Source: Cycas panzhihuaensis (Eukaryota; Cycadophyta). Taken from it: DNA of 64,000 nt. Where the stretch lies: positions 64,673,741-64,737,740 of the forward strand of contig CM041465.1 of the NCBI GenBank assembly GCA_023213395.1. Direction: 5' to 3'. Shown here piece after piece: positions 23,503 through 33,078 of the stretch (positions are counted from its first letter, which is position 1; the number at the start of each line of letters is the position of its first letter). The position numbers were made by a program, and so were the translations under genes. Below the pieces are notes generated by a model. It was not told the DNA's origin and made no database searches. It saw nothing but the letters and a program-made list of their open reading frames with translations.

Positions 23503-24715
23503 GTGGATAACCGCGAAAACATTGGCATGGCAATGCTGAGTTACATCGAGATGATGTCCCAGGGGGATAAGGAGATCCTACGGAGGTGTGGCCTGTACAA
23601 GGCCTTGAAGACACCTCAGTTCGTATCTGATCAGAGACTCTTGGTCAATATTGTATCACATTGGAATAGGAGGAAGTATGTTTTCCACTTGCCTCAGGTA
23701 GGAGATGTGATGGTGATGCCGAGGGACATCTGGTGGATTTTGGGGGTATCAGCGATTGGGAGGCCAATAACACTGGGAGCGCTACTTAGCAATGAGGCAG
23801 CACATCAAGAGGCAGCCATGTTCTTCACAGGGGCTAACAAGTAGGAGCAGAGAGGAGTTCCCCTCCAGATGATGGTGATGTCTAGGATTCCTTGGGTGAG
23901 GAAGCTCATTACACTATGCATTCGCTCGGGTTTCCCGCAAATGTAATTATAGAGAGATCCCCAGGGGATGGATGGATGCAGTGCATCACTGTGAAGCTAG
24001 TGAGAGGATGGACTGGGCCACGATGATAGCAGTGAACCATGTCACATAGCTCAATGTCATTAGGGTAGCAGGAAAGGGAGGACTATCATACAACATGCTA
24101 TTGCAGTGCTGGTTCTTTCATCACTTTGTGGCAGTTGCATCGGTGAGGGGACCACACCCCATAGCAGAGTGGGCCCCAATGGTCCACAGATGGCAGACTC
24201 GACTAAGGGGGATAGAGGACTAGGCCCACATCTAATAATCAGTAGAGGTGACATCACTGGACCTCCTCACCATGATAGATAATGTGGCAGATCCATACAG
24301 GACGGTGAGGTGGGACAGTGATGATGAGGCAGGTGGAGCAGGAGCGCTCCTAGGCAATGACGATGACGATGACAGTGACGATGGAGGAGATGGGGTCGAT
24401 CCATCATGACTTGTGGGAGAGGCAAGTCTATGAGGGTCAGTAGGAGGAGCAGCGGGACCATCTAAGACTGCCAGAGGAGAGGCAGGCCCATCAGGGGCAG
24501 ATGAGGAGTGCAGGGGGCCAGTGACTAGGGCCTGCAGGCTACAGATCGTGAGGAGATCCTGAGAGATGAGAGCTGAGCTAGTCCCTGCGAGGAGAGAGCC
24601 CCAAGCAGAGGAGGTACCTGAGGATAAGGTACCGACAGTTGGCAGAGAGCCAGGAGAGGATGTCGTACGAGCAGAGGAGCCAGCGGCCATGGCAGGTGAG
24701 GCCTAACCATTCCCT
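23503..24715 (+). pseudogene. Antisense gene of element C, plant-mobile-domain (PMD)-like, first part
   Basis: It runs opposite to the retrotransposon genes. The open frame 23503-23844 begins after a possible 3' splice site (TTATTGCAG, ending 23502). The first ATG in frame is at 23527. It encodes a helical N-terminus, then 'WNRRKYVFHLPQVGDVMV' and 'DIWWILGVSAIGRPITLG', which resembles the start of the PMD/MAIN domain family ('W....H.FHLP.GE.T.TL.DV..LLGL...G'). A TAG at 23842 breaks it. The homologous sequence continues in shifted frames with 'NMLLQCWFFHHF' near 24090, 'VADPYRTVRWDSDDE' near 24280-24325 and then a low-complexity acidic Asp/Glu/Gly/Ala tail to 24705. The same protein is recognisable in element E (58560-59470), so it belongs to the element. 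The PMD assignment is tentative. Function of such antisense ORFs is unknown. Confidence 0.55.
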
Positions 24716-24799
24716 TAGTCATTTGACATCTAGATAGATATTTATTTTGATTTTATCATGGTATGTAATGGGATATACACTCACACACAGCATGTTGGA

Positions 24800-25450
24800 T
24801 TAGCAGGTACTGCGAAGATTAGGAGGCTCATAGAGACCATGGTGAGGGAAATATTCCCTAAGGTATATGCAGAGGGGCAATCGCCCATCTAGGCAGAGGA
24901 CACGCCTAGATCGGCAGGTGCACATATGGAGGCATTCACCTCATTAGCGAGGGTGAGAGACATTTAGGCTACAGAGTCCTAAGAGCACATCACTTTCAGG
25001 GGACAGATGCAGTGAGAGCTAGACGAGGCAAGGAGTGAGCAAGACACGCTGCGTGGATAGGTCCAGGCTCTAGAGGCTTAGGGAGGAGCAAGTGGAGATG
25101 CAGGGAGCATGGTCCAGATAGCAATATTGGAAGAGCATCTTAGAGGGATGGAGGAGAGATTCTAGAGCATGGAGGAGAGACTCTAGGGAGTAGGGGGAGA
25201 GAGGGATCGTATCCAGGCCAGATATGATCAGCTCATAGACCAGGTGGCGTCAAGGTCGAGCAGGAGTAGGACGTATACCCATACAGCAGCGACGACCCCG
25301 AGATGGCCATGTGATAAGGGGAGCAAGGCAAAGAGCTCGCGGAGGCCCAAGAGGAGCCTCGGAGGGATGTGGTCCCCAAGAGAGGGGTCACACAGGCCAA
25401 GAGATGGTACTTGAGGAGTGAGGCAGTAGCAGAGTAGGACACATGTAAGT
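24800..25450 (+). pseudogene. Antisense gene of element C, second exon-like part with coiled coil
   Basis: After a gap with intron-like features (GT at 24761, AG at 24806; neither tested) a plus-strand reading frame with several stops encodes a heptad-rich region. At 25120-25240 it includes 'ILEEHLRGMEERF' and 'GERDRIQARYDQLIDQV', followed by an Arg/Ser/Lys-rich tail to about 25350. The stops fall mostly at TAG where CAG (Gln) would fit a coiled coil. The related stretch in E is about 60000-60230. I infer it is the C-terminal part of the PMD-like protein. Confidence 0.4.
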
Positions 25451-25863
25451 GATTTTGATAGGGGAAAGCACGAGCCTCCAGGGGGTCATATATGGAGTCA
25501 TATAATTGTACCCCCTCTGTAAGGACACCAGCTTCCCATATGTATGATGTAACATATGATTTTTGATGTATATATGTATGGGGTAATTGGAACCCCATTT
25601 TGACATGAGATGCTGTGTATATCATGTGTGGTGGATAGTATGTATGCTTTGTTTTGTATGTTGTAGATGTTTTGTTATATGATGCACGTATTTCCTTCCA
25701 TGTATGGCTATATGTCTAACAGGAGCACACACATCCACCATGAATAGAGGTGATAGAGAGGTGTGAAGTTAGAAATAGAGTAACATGCACGTCCACAGAG
25801 GAGCATAGTGGAATATGCAAAGGAAACAGTAGGCAAGAGAAAGGAGTAACGGTCCTCCAAAGC
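25451..25863. other. No gene seen (downstream of the antisense gene)
   Basis: TG- and AT-rich sequence (25550-25700) and a purine-rich stretch. This may be the 3' untranslated region of the antisense gene. No domain is seen on either strand. Confidence 0.3.
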
Positions 25864-26222
25864 GTCGTCCTAACTGGGGGATGCCCAAATAGGAAGATAA
25901 AAGTTCCCGAGAGGATACGGGAACACGAGTTCTGTGGGAGGAACTAGAAAGAAGAGGGGGAAGCTACCTTAAACTGCCATTCTACCCATGGTTGGGTGTA
26001 ATGGGGACAATTTAAGATGGTAGTTTAGGCTCATTTCAGAGCATCATCCTAACTGGGGGATGCCCAAATAGGAGGATGAGGTCCCAAGGGAAATGGAAAC
26101 ATGGGTTCCGTGGAAGGAACCAGAAGGAAGAGGGAGAGGCCACCTTAAATTGCCATTCTACCTGTGGTTAGGAGAAATGGGAATAATTTAATATGGTAGT
26201 TTAGGCTCATTTTAGAGCATGG
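25864..26222. repeat. Tandem duplication of about 179 bp between antisense gene and integrase
   Basis: Two adjacent copies (about 25864-26042 and 26043-26222) share CCTAACTGGGGGATGCCCAA at the start and TTTAGGCTCATTT(C/T)AGAGCAT at the end. Element E has one trace of this end (61220-61240). The duplication lies at the 3' end of the integrase frame, where the two opposed genes converge. Confidence 0.85.
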
Positions 26223-26241
26223 CGAAGGGATCGCTGAAAGA

Positions 26242-27400
26242 TCATGCATAAAACTTTTTAAGGAATTTCTCGTTGATTGCCTTCTCAAATTCTAGGCCTT
26301 CCAAGGTGGCAATCTTATAGGTGCTATTATCGAGGCTTTCAAGAACGATGAAGGGACCGACCCATTTAGGCCCAAATTTGGCCAGGCGATTGTAGAAGTA
26401 TTCCAACTTGAGGACGTAGTCCCCAGGGTATAAAGGACCGGCACGAAGATATTTGTCATGAGTCCTTTGTAGGCAGGCTTTAGAAGTGAGATTCGCTTGA
26501 TAAGCCATTAAGCTCTTCTCATCTAGGGCTTTGAGATCTAGGAGGCGAGCCTGGCAGATAGACTCCTCATTGATAAGACCTCTAAGGGAAACCCGTAGAG
26601 AGGGAATCTCCACTTCTAGTGGGAGTACCACCTTGGTTCCGTAGACTAAAGAGAATGGAGTCATTCTAGTAGCCATGTAGATAGAAGTGCGATAAGCCCA
26701 TAAGGCAGAAGGGAGTTGGACGTGCCAATCTCTTTGAGATTGTGCAATGGTCTTTAGAATGTTGACAAGGGTTTTGTTGAAGGATTCAACTTGCCCGTTT
26801 GCCTGGGGGTAATAAGAAGATGAGGTCTTATGCGAGATCTTGAATTTCTTGCAAAGCTCGTCTATTTCCTTGTTACAGAAGGAGGTTCCATTGTCCATAA
26901 TGAGGATGTCTGGAATCCCGAAATGGTAAACAATGTGCTGGTAGACGAAGGTGGCTATTGTCTTACCAGGCGTAGTGGACAAGGGGATTGCCTGTGCCCA
27001 TTTGGTGAAATACTCGGTGGCAGTCAAGATGTATTTATGTTGTGTAGAAGAAGGTGGCGATATAGCACCAATGAAGTCTAAACCCCATTGAGAAAAGGGC
27101 CACAGAGATATGATAAGGTGCAAGGCCTCGAAAGGCACATGAGAGATATTGGCGTGCTCTTGGCATCGCTGACATCTAAGGGCATAGGCATGGGCATCCT
27201 TGAAAAAGGACGACCAGTAATAACCCATGCGAAGGATCCTTTAGGGCATAGATTGGCCCCCAAAATGGCCCCCACAAATGCCATGATGGTATTTGTAGAG
27301 TATTTGGTCCGCTTCGTCAAAAGCGATGCCATGAAGTAGGATCCTATCAAAGGATCTCTTGTATAACACTTCGTCCACGAGGAGGTGTTGTCTTACGGTG
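26242..27400 (-). CDS. Integrase of element C (Ty3/gypsy pol)
   Basis: The open frame is 26242-27228 (328 codons). Homology extends upstream across one stop to about 27400, adding the His-His half of the HHCC zinc finger (HHGICGGHFGG), with CQRCQ inside the ORF. The DDE catalytic triad is complete: Asp in WGLDFIG, Asp in IMDNGTSF and Glu in GQVESFNK. The C-terminal part contains the GPY/F-type motif KWVGPF near residue 293. No chromodomain follows. It would insert the cDNA into the chromosome. Its stop at about 26242 is beside the 179-bp tandem repeat. The upstream stop shows that the whole pol is not translatable as it stands. Confidence 0.9.
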
Positions 27401-27603
27401 GCGCAGATCCGCGACCTAACTTTATTACTGGCTTCAGGGCGATATTCCTACTATGTTAAATATTGTACAATGTCACCATACCACTCACTATCAGTGAGCA
27501 GATGAGGAGAAGTGCCCTGAATGGTTAGAAATTCTAAGAACAAGGTCTGAGAAGTGCCCTCACTGTGAACGCTACTCGTGTTAGGAATGGTAGCATCAGC
27601 TAA
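27401..27603 (-). pseudogene. Linker between RNase H 1 and integrase, decayed
   Basis: About 200 bp of minus-strand pol connecting sequence with several stops and no recognised motif. The element E equivalent is about 62430-62650. Confidence 0.4.
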
Positions 27604-28071
27604 CTATTCTGCTACTATCATTCCCTTCTTCAACTTCCTATTAATGACTTGCAAGTTGAACTCTTGAAGCAGGATGGACCAACGACCTGCCCTACCCATC
27701 AAGTCTGAATGAGTAAGCAAATAAAGTAAGGGATCAAATTGCACGATCACCTTGGTAGTATTGCTGAGCAAGTAATACCTGAACTTTTTGGTTGTGCGGA
27801 CCAAGGAGAGGCATTCCTTCTTGGTAGGAGGATAATTTAGTTTAGCAGCCACGAGGGTACAGCTAATGAAATAGATCACTCTCTTAGTTCTTGAATCATC
27901 CTCCTGTGTGAGCATTGCGCCCATGGATTCATCAGTTACTAAGGTGTATAAGATGAAGGGCCTATCAAAGCGATGAGGCGCCAATGTAGGAGCGGAAATG
28001 AGAACTTCCTTGAGTCCTACAAAGGCTTGTTGGGTCTTGTCAAACCAAACAAATGGGGCTCCTTTCTTCAT
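27604..28071 (-). CDS. RT connection and first RNase H of element C (gypsy type, degenerate active site)
   Basis: 155 open codons start in the RT thumb ('FVWFDKTQQAFVGLKEVL') and cover the gypsy RNase H. The position of the first catalytic Asp ('LYTDAS' in standard gypsy elements) reads LYTLVTDES here. The Glu region (TKKECLSLV, residues ~84-92) and the QFDPLLYLL strand are present. The last acidic position is not conserved (KGMIVAE). Loss of catalytic residues in this copy, with a complete second RNase H further downstream, fits the known pattern in dual-RNase-H elements where the first domain becomes structural. It ends at a stop and the integrase frame begins about 200 bp later. Confidence 0.82.
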   Translation of the reverse strand: MKKGAPFVWFDKTQQAFVGLKEVLISAPTLAPHRFDRPFILYTLVTDESMGAMLTQEDDSRTKRVIYFISCTLVAAKLNYPPTKKECLSLVRTTKKFRYYLLSNTTKVIVQFDPLLYLLTHSDLMGRAGRWSILLQEFNLQVINRKLKKGMIVAE

Positions 28072-28119
28072 AGGTTGGTAAGAGGTTTGGTGTTTATGGC
28101 AAAGTCTGCTAAAAAATAC

Positions 28120-28850
28120 CTAAGGAAGCTGAGCCTACTTAGAAATGACTTAATTTACCATTGGGTTCTAGGAGGCGGCATGTCAAGGATTACCTTGATT
28201 TCTTCTGGATCGATTTGGATTCCTTGCTGTGACACTAGGAAATCCAAGAGTTTACCTGAAGTGACAGCAAACACGTATTTAAGTAGGTTTAAACTAACTT
28301 GATATTTACAGCATCGTGTAAAGATGGCTTGCAAGTCAGAGGGATGATGGGCCCTAGTATGCGAAAGACCCATCATGTCATCCATGAAGACCTCCAACGT
28401 GTTGTTGATGAGGTCATGGAAAATGAAATGCATGGCTCTCTTATAAGTAGCCCCTACATTCTTAAGACCAAAGGGCATTACCTTGTAGGCAAAGGTACCC
28501 CATGGTGTAGTGAAGGCCATCTTGTGGTGGTCTTTAGGAGAAATCTGGATTTGGTTATAGCCAGAGAAGCCATCCATTAAGGACATAACTTCAAATCTGG
28601 CAATACGATCGATTATTTGATTGATAAAGGGGAGAGAAAAGTTGTCCTTAGGACAAGCATTGTTAATATCACAAAAGTTGACACATATACGAATGGTCCT
28701 ATTCTTCTTGGCAACGAGAACGATGTTCGATACCTACTTAGGGTAATCGATGGAAGAGATGAGTCTTGCATCCAAAAGCTTTTCAACCTCCATCTTGATG
28801 GCAGCTAAAAGTTTAGGATAGAGAGGATGCTACTTCTAGCACACAAGGCA
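28120..28850 (-). pseudogene. Reverse transcriptase of element C
   Basis: The open part is 28155-28586 (143 codons). Homology begins upstream at about 28850 with 'KLLDARLISSIDYP' and 'VNFCDINNACPKD', broken by one stop at a Trp position. Within the ORF are SLMDGFSGYNQI (RT block A, catalytic Asp), 'TTPWGTFAYKVMPFGLKNVGATY' (block B) and VFMDDMMGLS (block C, MDD in place of YVDD-type). The frame is lost just before the RNase H segment. It would copy the element's RNA. The single stop and frame breaks mean this copy is not autonomous. Confidence 0.88.
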
Positions 28851-29690
28851 AGCATCCAGAATAGTCGTAAGGTTGTGTGTGATGATGGAGGGGCCAATTT
28901 CCTTCATGTCGGAGTAGTCCCACGCAAAGACATCGTGAAATTCCTACAACAGGAGGGAGTATTCCCTCACTTTGTCTGGAGTACATTCTACCCCTACTTT
29001 AATGATCTTACCCAGGGCATGGACTATGTCCTAAGTTGCCCCCATACACATAGAATTCCCCTCCTCAAAATGGAGGGGGGTAAGATCAACAGGAAGAGAT
29101 AAAACAGAAGATGGGATCAGGTTGGCTAATGTGGACCTAATCGTTAGGATCTTCTAGTGGCCAAGCTTATGGTGACCAGAAGGTAAATTGGGCATGGAGC
29201 CCGCTAAGTGCTCCAGCAAAGCCTTGTCGTCCTCGAAGTAGTCTACCCCATGGATGACCTGACTTTGAATGGACGAGGTACGAGATGGCATGGGAGCGAT
29301 ATGACCGGTATGACCTGTAAGCTACCCAACAACCCTAAGAGACTCTAAGGTAGAGTCAAGGAGAGATCCCTCGTAAAAAGCAAGAGGGAAACTCTCAACG
29401 CCATCACTTGTGGAAGGTGATGGACGGGGAGAACTAGGAATCTACCTATCAACTCTAGCAATGGTGTACAACATGGGAGAGTGATCGAGCTCTCTGATAA
29501 AAGGGGTCCTAGGTGGAGACCTAGAACAATAAGAGTGCCCCCCACCAGCATGAAGGAAGGAAATCAGGTGAGGAAGGTCCTCATCCTCACTATGGGACCT
29601 ATCGTCGCCAAACATGGCGAGGTATCCATAGCTTTTGATGCTGATGGGGGCAAAGCAAGTCAAATAAGAAGAAGAAGATGTAGGATCTTC
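28851..29690 (-). pseudogene. Decayed pol region between protease and RT of element C
   Basis: Minus-strand coding remnants with stops and frame changes link the protease to the RT. Open frames at 29345-29771 are Ser/Pro/His-rich and recognise no domain. The same spacing exists in element D (45400-46620), where a long linker also separates protease from the RT position. Confidence 0.45.
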
Positions 29691-29691
29691 T

Positions 29692-30160
29692 TCATGGGAA
29701 GAGGGATCGGGGATCTGCGTCGAGCGGTAGGGCATGATCAGAAGGGCGTTTACTTCCCTTTCTATGGCCATGGCTTGCCTGGGTAGAAGGTCTAGTTTGT
29801 TTTATGAGTGGTCGCTCGTGAGAGATAACTCTCATTTGTCTGTTATAGGCAAACTTAAGTTGCCCCCAACGGGTGGAACACATAACTCCCATTTTTTCAA
29901 GCCATGGTTGACCCAGGAGGAGGTTGTAATCAACATCCACATTGAGGACAACAATGTCGACAAGGACAGTCTTATCCTCGAAGGTAAGAGGTATCGAGAC
30001 AGATCCCAGGGGAGTCTTCTTGCTACCGTCGCAACCCTGACATCGCTATGGAACATGTTCTAAGGCAGAAATGCCAAGCTCTTGCATGACACGCAAGGGC
30101 ATGGCATTGACAGAAGAACCATTGTCCATGACGGTTCTTCATAATGTGCAATCGAGAGTA
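29692..30160 (-). pseudogene. Aspartic protease of element C
   Basis: Around 30100-30150 the minus strand reads VMDNGSSVNAMPL, matching the Tat-lineage protease active site (D.GSS.N). Further along, at about 29860-29940, is 'VDYNLLLGQPWL', the conserved 'NLLLGRPWL' block near the end of the domain, inside the open frame 29692-29940. A frameshift lies between them. It would cleave the Gag-Pol polyprotein. Asn replaces the usual Ser/Thr/Gly after the catalytic Asp, as in other Tat-type elements. Confidence 0.75.
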
Positions 30161-31520
30161 TCTATGGTAATCGTGAAAGGGAAGTTCCATTAGCGTTCCC
30201 TTCCACTAGTTAAGGGAAGATCTCTAGGATCGAAGGAGATGATGGGTTTACAACTTTGGGTTGTGCCTAAAGTGTGAACAGGCACATCATTCTATCCTAA
30301 AGCTTCCTAGAGGAGTGTTCATTGCTCAGGGCAGCTTCTCAAGACGTCCATGATGGACATCCCAGCAGCCATGGTAAGAAGCTCTTCAACAACGGAAAAA
30401 GGCTTACCCTACCCTGTGGGTTAGGTAAGGGCTCTCCTAAAGTTGAAGTGACTGGGGCAGATAGGAATGCTCTTGGGAATCATAGGAATCTCCAGAGGAA
30501 CGACTTCCAGAGGAGGATCAAGAGGAGATGTAGATGCAGAGGTACTAATTGCCTCTTTCGTGACTTGAGACCGAGTCAAGGCATAAAGGGGAGTGGTCTA
30601 AAGTATCTGGATCACCTTCTTTCCCTTGTTACGAGAGCGCAAAGGTAAAGGAGCACGGTGGTCAATGGAGCACGAAGAGGATGATGAATGTTGCACACCC
30701 TTCCCTCTACCATGCGGAGGGTAAGAATTAGGGGATCTATCCCGATTCTAGTTGTTTCTTTATTGGGTGTTGCAATCATGCTCTCCATATTTGGGGAACG
30801 GATCCCTATGAATGGGTTGATCAAGATTGGGCCTCAATGCCTGTCTAGGAGATAAATCATGCGGTGGGGCATTACGTGGGTGTTGCACCTGACAATGCAA
30901 GTCATCATGAAAACATTCCCCGTGGATGGAGAACCACCTCTTCTCAATGGGAGGATCAACTCTCCTCGTTTGAGAAGGCTAGATACTACCCCTTTTGGGG
31001 AGAACAGCATGAGAGGCTTATTGAATTGGTTTGTGGGAGGTTGGTGATGAAGGGGTTTGGAGTTTAAGCTCCTTCATCATGTGCTCGAATGAGCATAAAC
31101 GGAAGTAAGGGGGTCTAAAGTTCTCTCAGTAGGATGAGAGGTAGACCTGGCAGGTTACGAAGGTTTGGTTTCCTTGGCTGGGGGAGGTGCCTCGTGATGT
31201 TGTGAGGGCTTAAGAGGCCTCTTAAGTCCAGCTTGGATCTGAATAGCCTCCAAAGCTGAGCACTTCATGATCACAGAGTCACACATGGTTGCCTCCATTT
31301 TAAGGACTTCCACGTGCACTTCGGGGCAAAGTGCATTAACGAACAGATCTCACTTTAACTCCTCAAGCAATATGGCCTTAGTAGAGTGAAGGAGATCATG
31401 GAATCACCTCACAAAGTCATGATTCATTTCATTGTGACCTTGTTTGAGTGAAAGGAGTGATTTCATTCCGCTCTCAAATGGACAGGCTACATGAAAGTAA
31501 TTGATGAATTTATCCACATT
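30161..31520 (-). pseudogene. C-terminal gag of element C, decayed
   Basis: This continues the gag frame past the stop at 31521, with numerous stops and frame changes. It is rich in Pro, His, Ser and Arg codons, and around 30680-30800 in Asn/Arg/Ser. I could not find a clear CCHC zinc knuckle; an 'YGEHDC' trace near 30780-30800 may be its remnant. Confidence 0.5.
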
Positions 31521-32888
31521 TTACTGGAATGAAGAAATGGAGTGGGCAGGGAGACAGTAGAACCATTTAAGGGCATTGCCCTTCAAGGATCGTGGAAATA
31601 GCTTCATTAGGATGTGGTCGTAAGCCCAGTAGTCTATGCATTCCATAGAGAAACTATGTACGTACTCAGTTGGGTCTTGCGATAAAGTTCCATCGAATTT
31701 GGGAACTTCAAGAGGGTGAGGCGGCAGATTAGTTCTTAATACCTCAACAGATAGTGGCGTCGACCTATAGTCCATGAAAGGATGTGCTCTTACATGGGCC
31801 AAAGGATTGACTAATGGCAAAGAGACACGAATGGATGGGGGTGGTAAACCCATCCCTCCTTGGGGAAACACCCCTTGTTGGAAGGGGGTTTGAGGATAAA
31901 TGCCTTGGAAGGGAGGTACATTCTCTTGCGAAGGCATGGCGAAAGGAGTCATGCTAGACGACGGGAAAGAAAGGTGCAGGACCGGATTGTGCCCATATAG
32001 GCCACCCATAGGTGGTGCAACCCCATATGGGTGTAACAAGTCCACCCCATAAGATGGAAGGTGGTTTCCCCTACCCTGCCCCCAAGGTTGAGATGCATAA
32101 CCCAGGGGCAAATAAAGGGAAGGACCATCGGATGGGTTTTGAACATAAGTGAGAGTGGGTCCCACATAGTTAGTAGCACTAGCACTAGTAGGACCTCTAG
32201 GCCTACTAGGAAATGCATGCACCACGTTTGAAGGTGGCATATTTGTTTGACTTAGGAATGGCATGCTATCCCCAAGTTGAGGAAAGGACACGCCACGAAT
32301 GGTTTCTGAAGAAGCAGGACCATGGCTAGGAATAGATGGTACAACACTTATCCTGGAAGCAGATGTGAACATGACATAGGAAGAGTGTGCATCGGCAGAA
32401 GGGTCATTTGTTGTAGGAGGCATAGGTGTGGATGAAGAAGGTGCCCTACTGTGTAAGGCTTCTTCAAACCACCTGGGATGTGGTTGAAGGTGAGTTGCTT
32501 GAAAGTACTTGCTGATCGCTTCAACCATGTCGGTAGGAGGGGTATCTTTGTAGCCATACGAGGTCGATGGGACCTCAAATGTCAAGGACCCCTCAGGGCA
32601 CTCCTCATAAGACTCATTAATCAGATGGTAAGTCTCGTGAAGAGATAAGCCTTCTGATGCATGAGCAGAAGGATGAAGGTCAGAAGGGTGAAGCTGGTCA
32701 CCTGGATAATAGATGGGATCGTCACCCTCATGGGTGGATCCCAGAATGAATGCAGGAAACTCTTGAGTTCCCGAGACCAAGGTATGGTAGGCCCAATCGA
32801 AATGGTAACCTTCCATTGTCGAACCGGAATCCAACAACAAAAGGGAACAATACGATGTGTCTTCTAATAACGGTGGTAGACCTCGCAA
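31521..32888 (-). CDS. Gag of element C (N-terminal extension plus capsid domain)
   Basis: The longest open frame in the window (455 codons). Residues 1-380 are a low-complexity Pro/Ser/Gly/His/Tyr-rich extension. Residues ~390-455 are the start of the Retrotrans_gag capsid domain, with 'LEVPKFDGTLSQDPTEY' and 'LMKLFPRSLKGNALKWFYCL'. The frame stops inside the capsid domain; homologous sequence continues beyond. The start codon is about 170 bp from the primer site. Element D has a similar Ser/Pro-rich extension ahead of the same capsid domain, supporting common ancestry. It would form the virus-like particle that packages element RNA. Confidence 0.85.
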   Translation of the reverse strand: MRGLPPLLEDTSYCSLLLLDSGSTMEGYHFDWAYHTLVSGTQEFPAFILGSTHEGDDPIYYPGDQLHPSDLHPSAHASEGLSLHETYHLINESYEECPEGSLTFEVPSTSYGYKDTPPTDMVEAISKYFQATHLQPHPRWFEEALHSRAPSSSTPMPPTTNDPSADAHSSYVMFTSASRISVVPSIPSHGPASSETIRGVSFPQLGDSMPFLSQTNMPPSNVVHAFPSRPRGPTSASATNYVGPTLTYVQNPSDGPSLYLPLGYASQPWGQGRGNHLPSYGVDLLHPYGVAPPMGGLYGHNPVLHLSFPSSSMTPFAMPSQENVPPFQGIYPQTPFQQGVFPQGGMGLPPPSIRVSLPLVNPLAHVRAHPFMDYRSTPLSVEVLRTNLPPHPLEVPKFDGTLSQDPTEYVHSFSMECIDYWAYDHILMKLFPRSLKGNALKWFYCLPAHSISSFQ

Positions 32889-33059
32889 GTGACGTGAGAA
32901 ACGTTACATGCAATGCCTCTACGAACGTTGTAAGAAGAAAGCAAAAGATATGAAATAAGCACGTTGGGGGCTGCCCAATCAAAAAGCAAGACAAGAAAGC
33001 TACCTAAAAGCAAGAACACCAACAAGAAAGGGAAGTGAGACTAGTTCCCTTACTGGCAG

Positions 33060-33077
33060 TCCCCAGTATGGTCACCA
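33060..33077 (-). promoter_or_regulatory. Primer binding site of element C
   Basis: On the minus strand TGGTGACCATACTGGGGA lies one base after the 5' LTR. Its complement ends in CCA as a tRNA 3' end does. Element D has the same site with one change, so both use the same primer tRNA. I do not assign the tRNA. Confidence 0.8.
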
Positions 33078-33078
33078 G

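Noticed and set aside
23503-23505. GTG at 23503 as the start codon of the antisense gene
   Set aside because: Plant genes do not normally start with GTG. The preceding TTATTGCAG fits a splice acceptor, and the first in-frame ATG is at 23527.
24232-24690. Open frame of 152 codons, Ser/Pro/Leu-rich, minus strand in element C
   Set aside because: It is the complement of the acidic, low-complexity tail of the plus-strand PMD-like gene, which is supported by homology to element E.
29481-30063. Plus-strand open frames of about 100 codons opposite the protease region of C
   Set aside because: The minus strand carries recognised protease motifs, and the plus frames have no conserved features.
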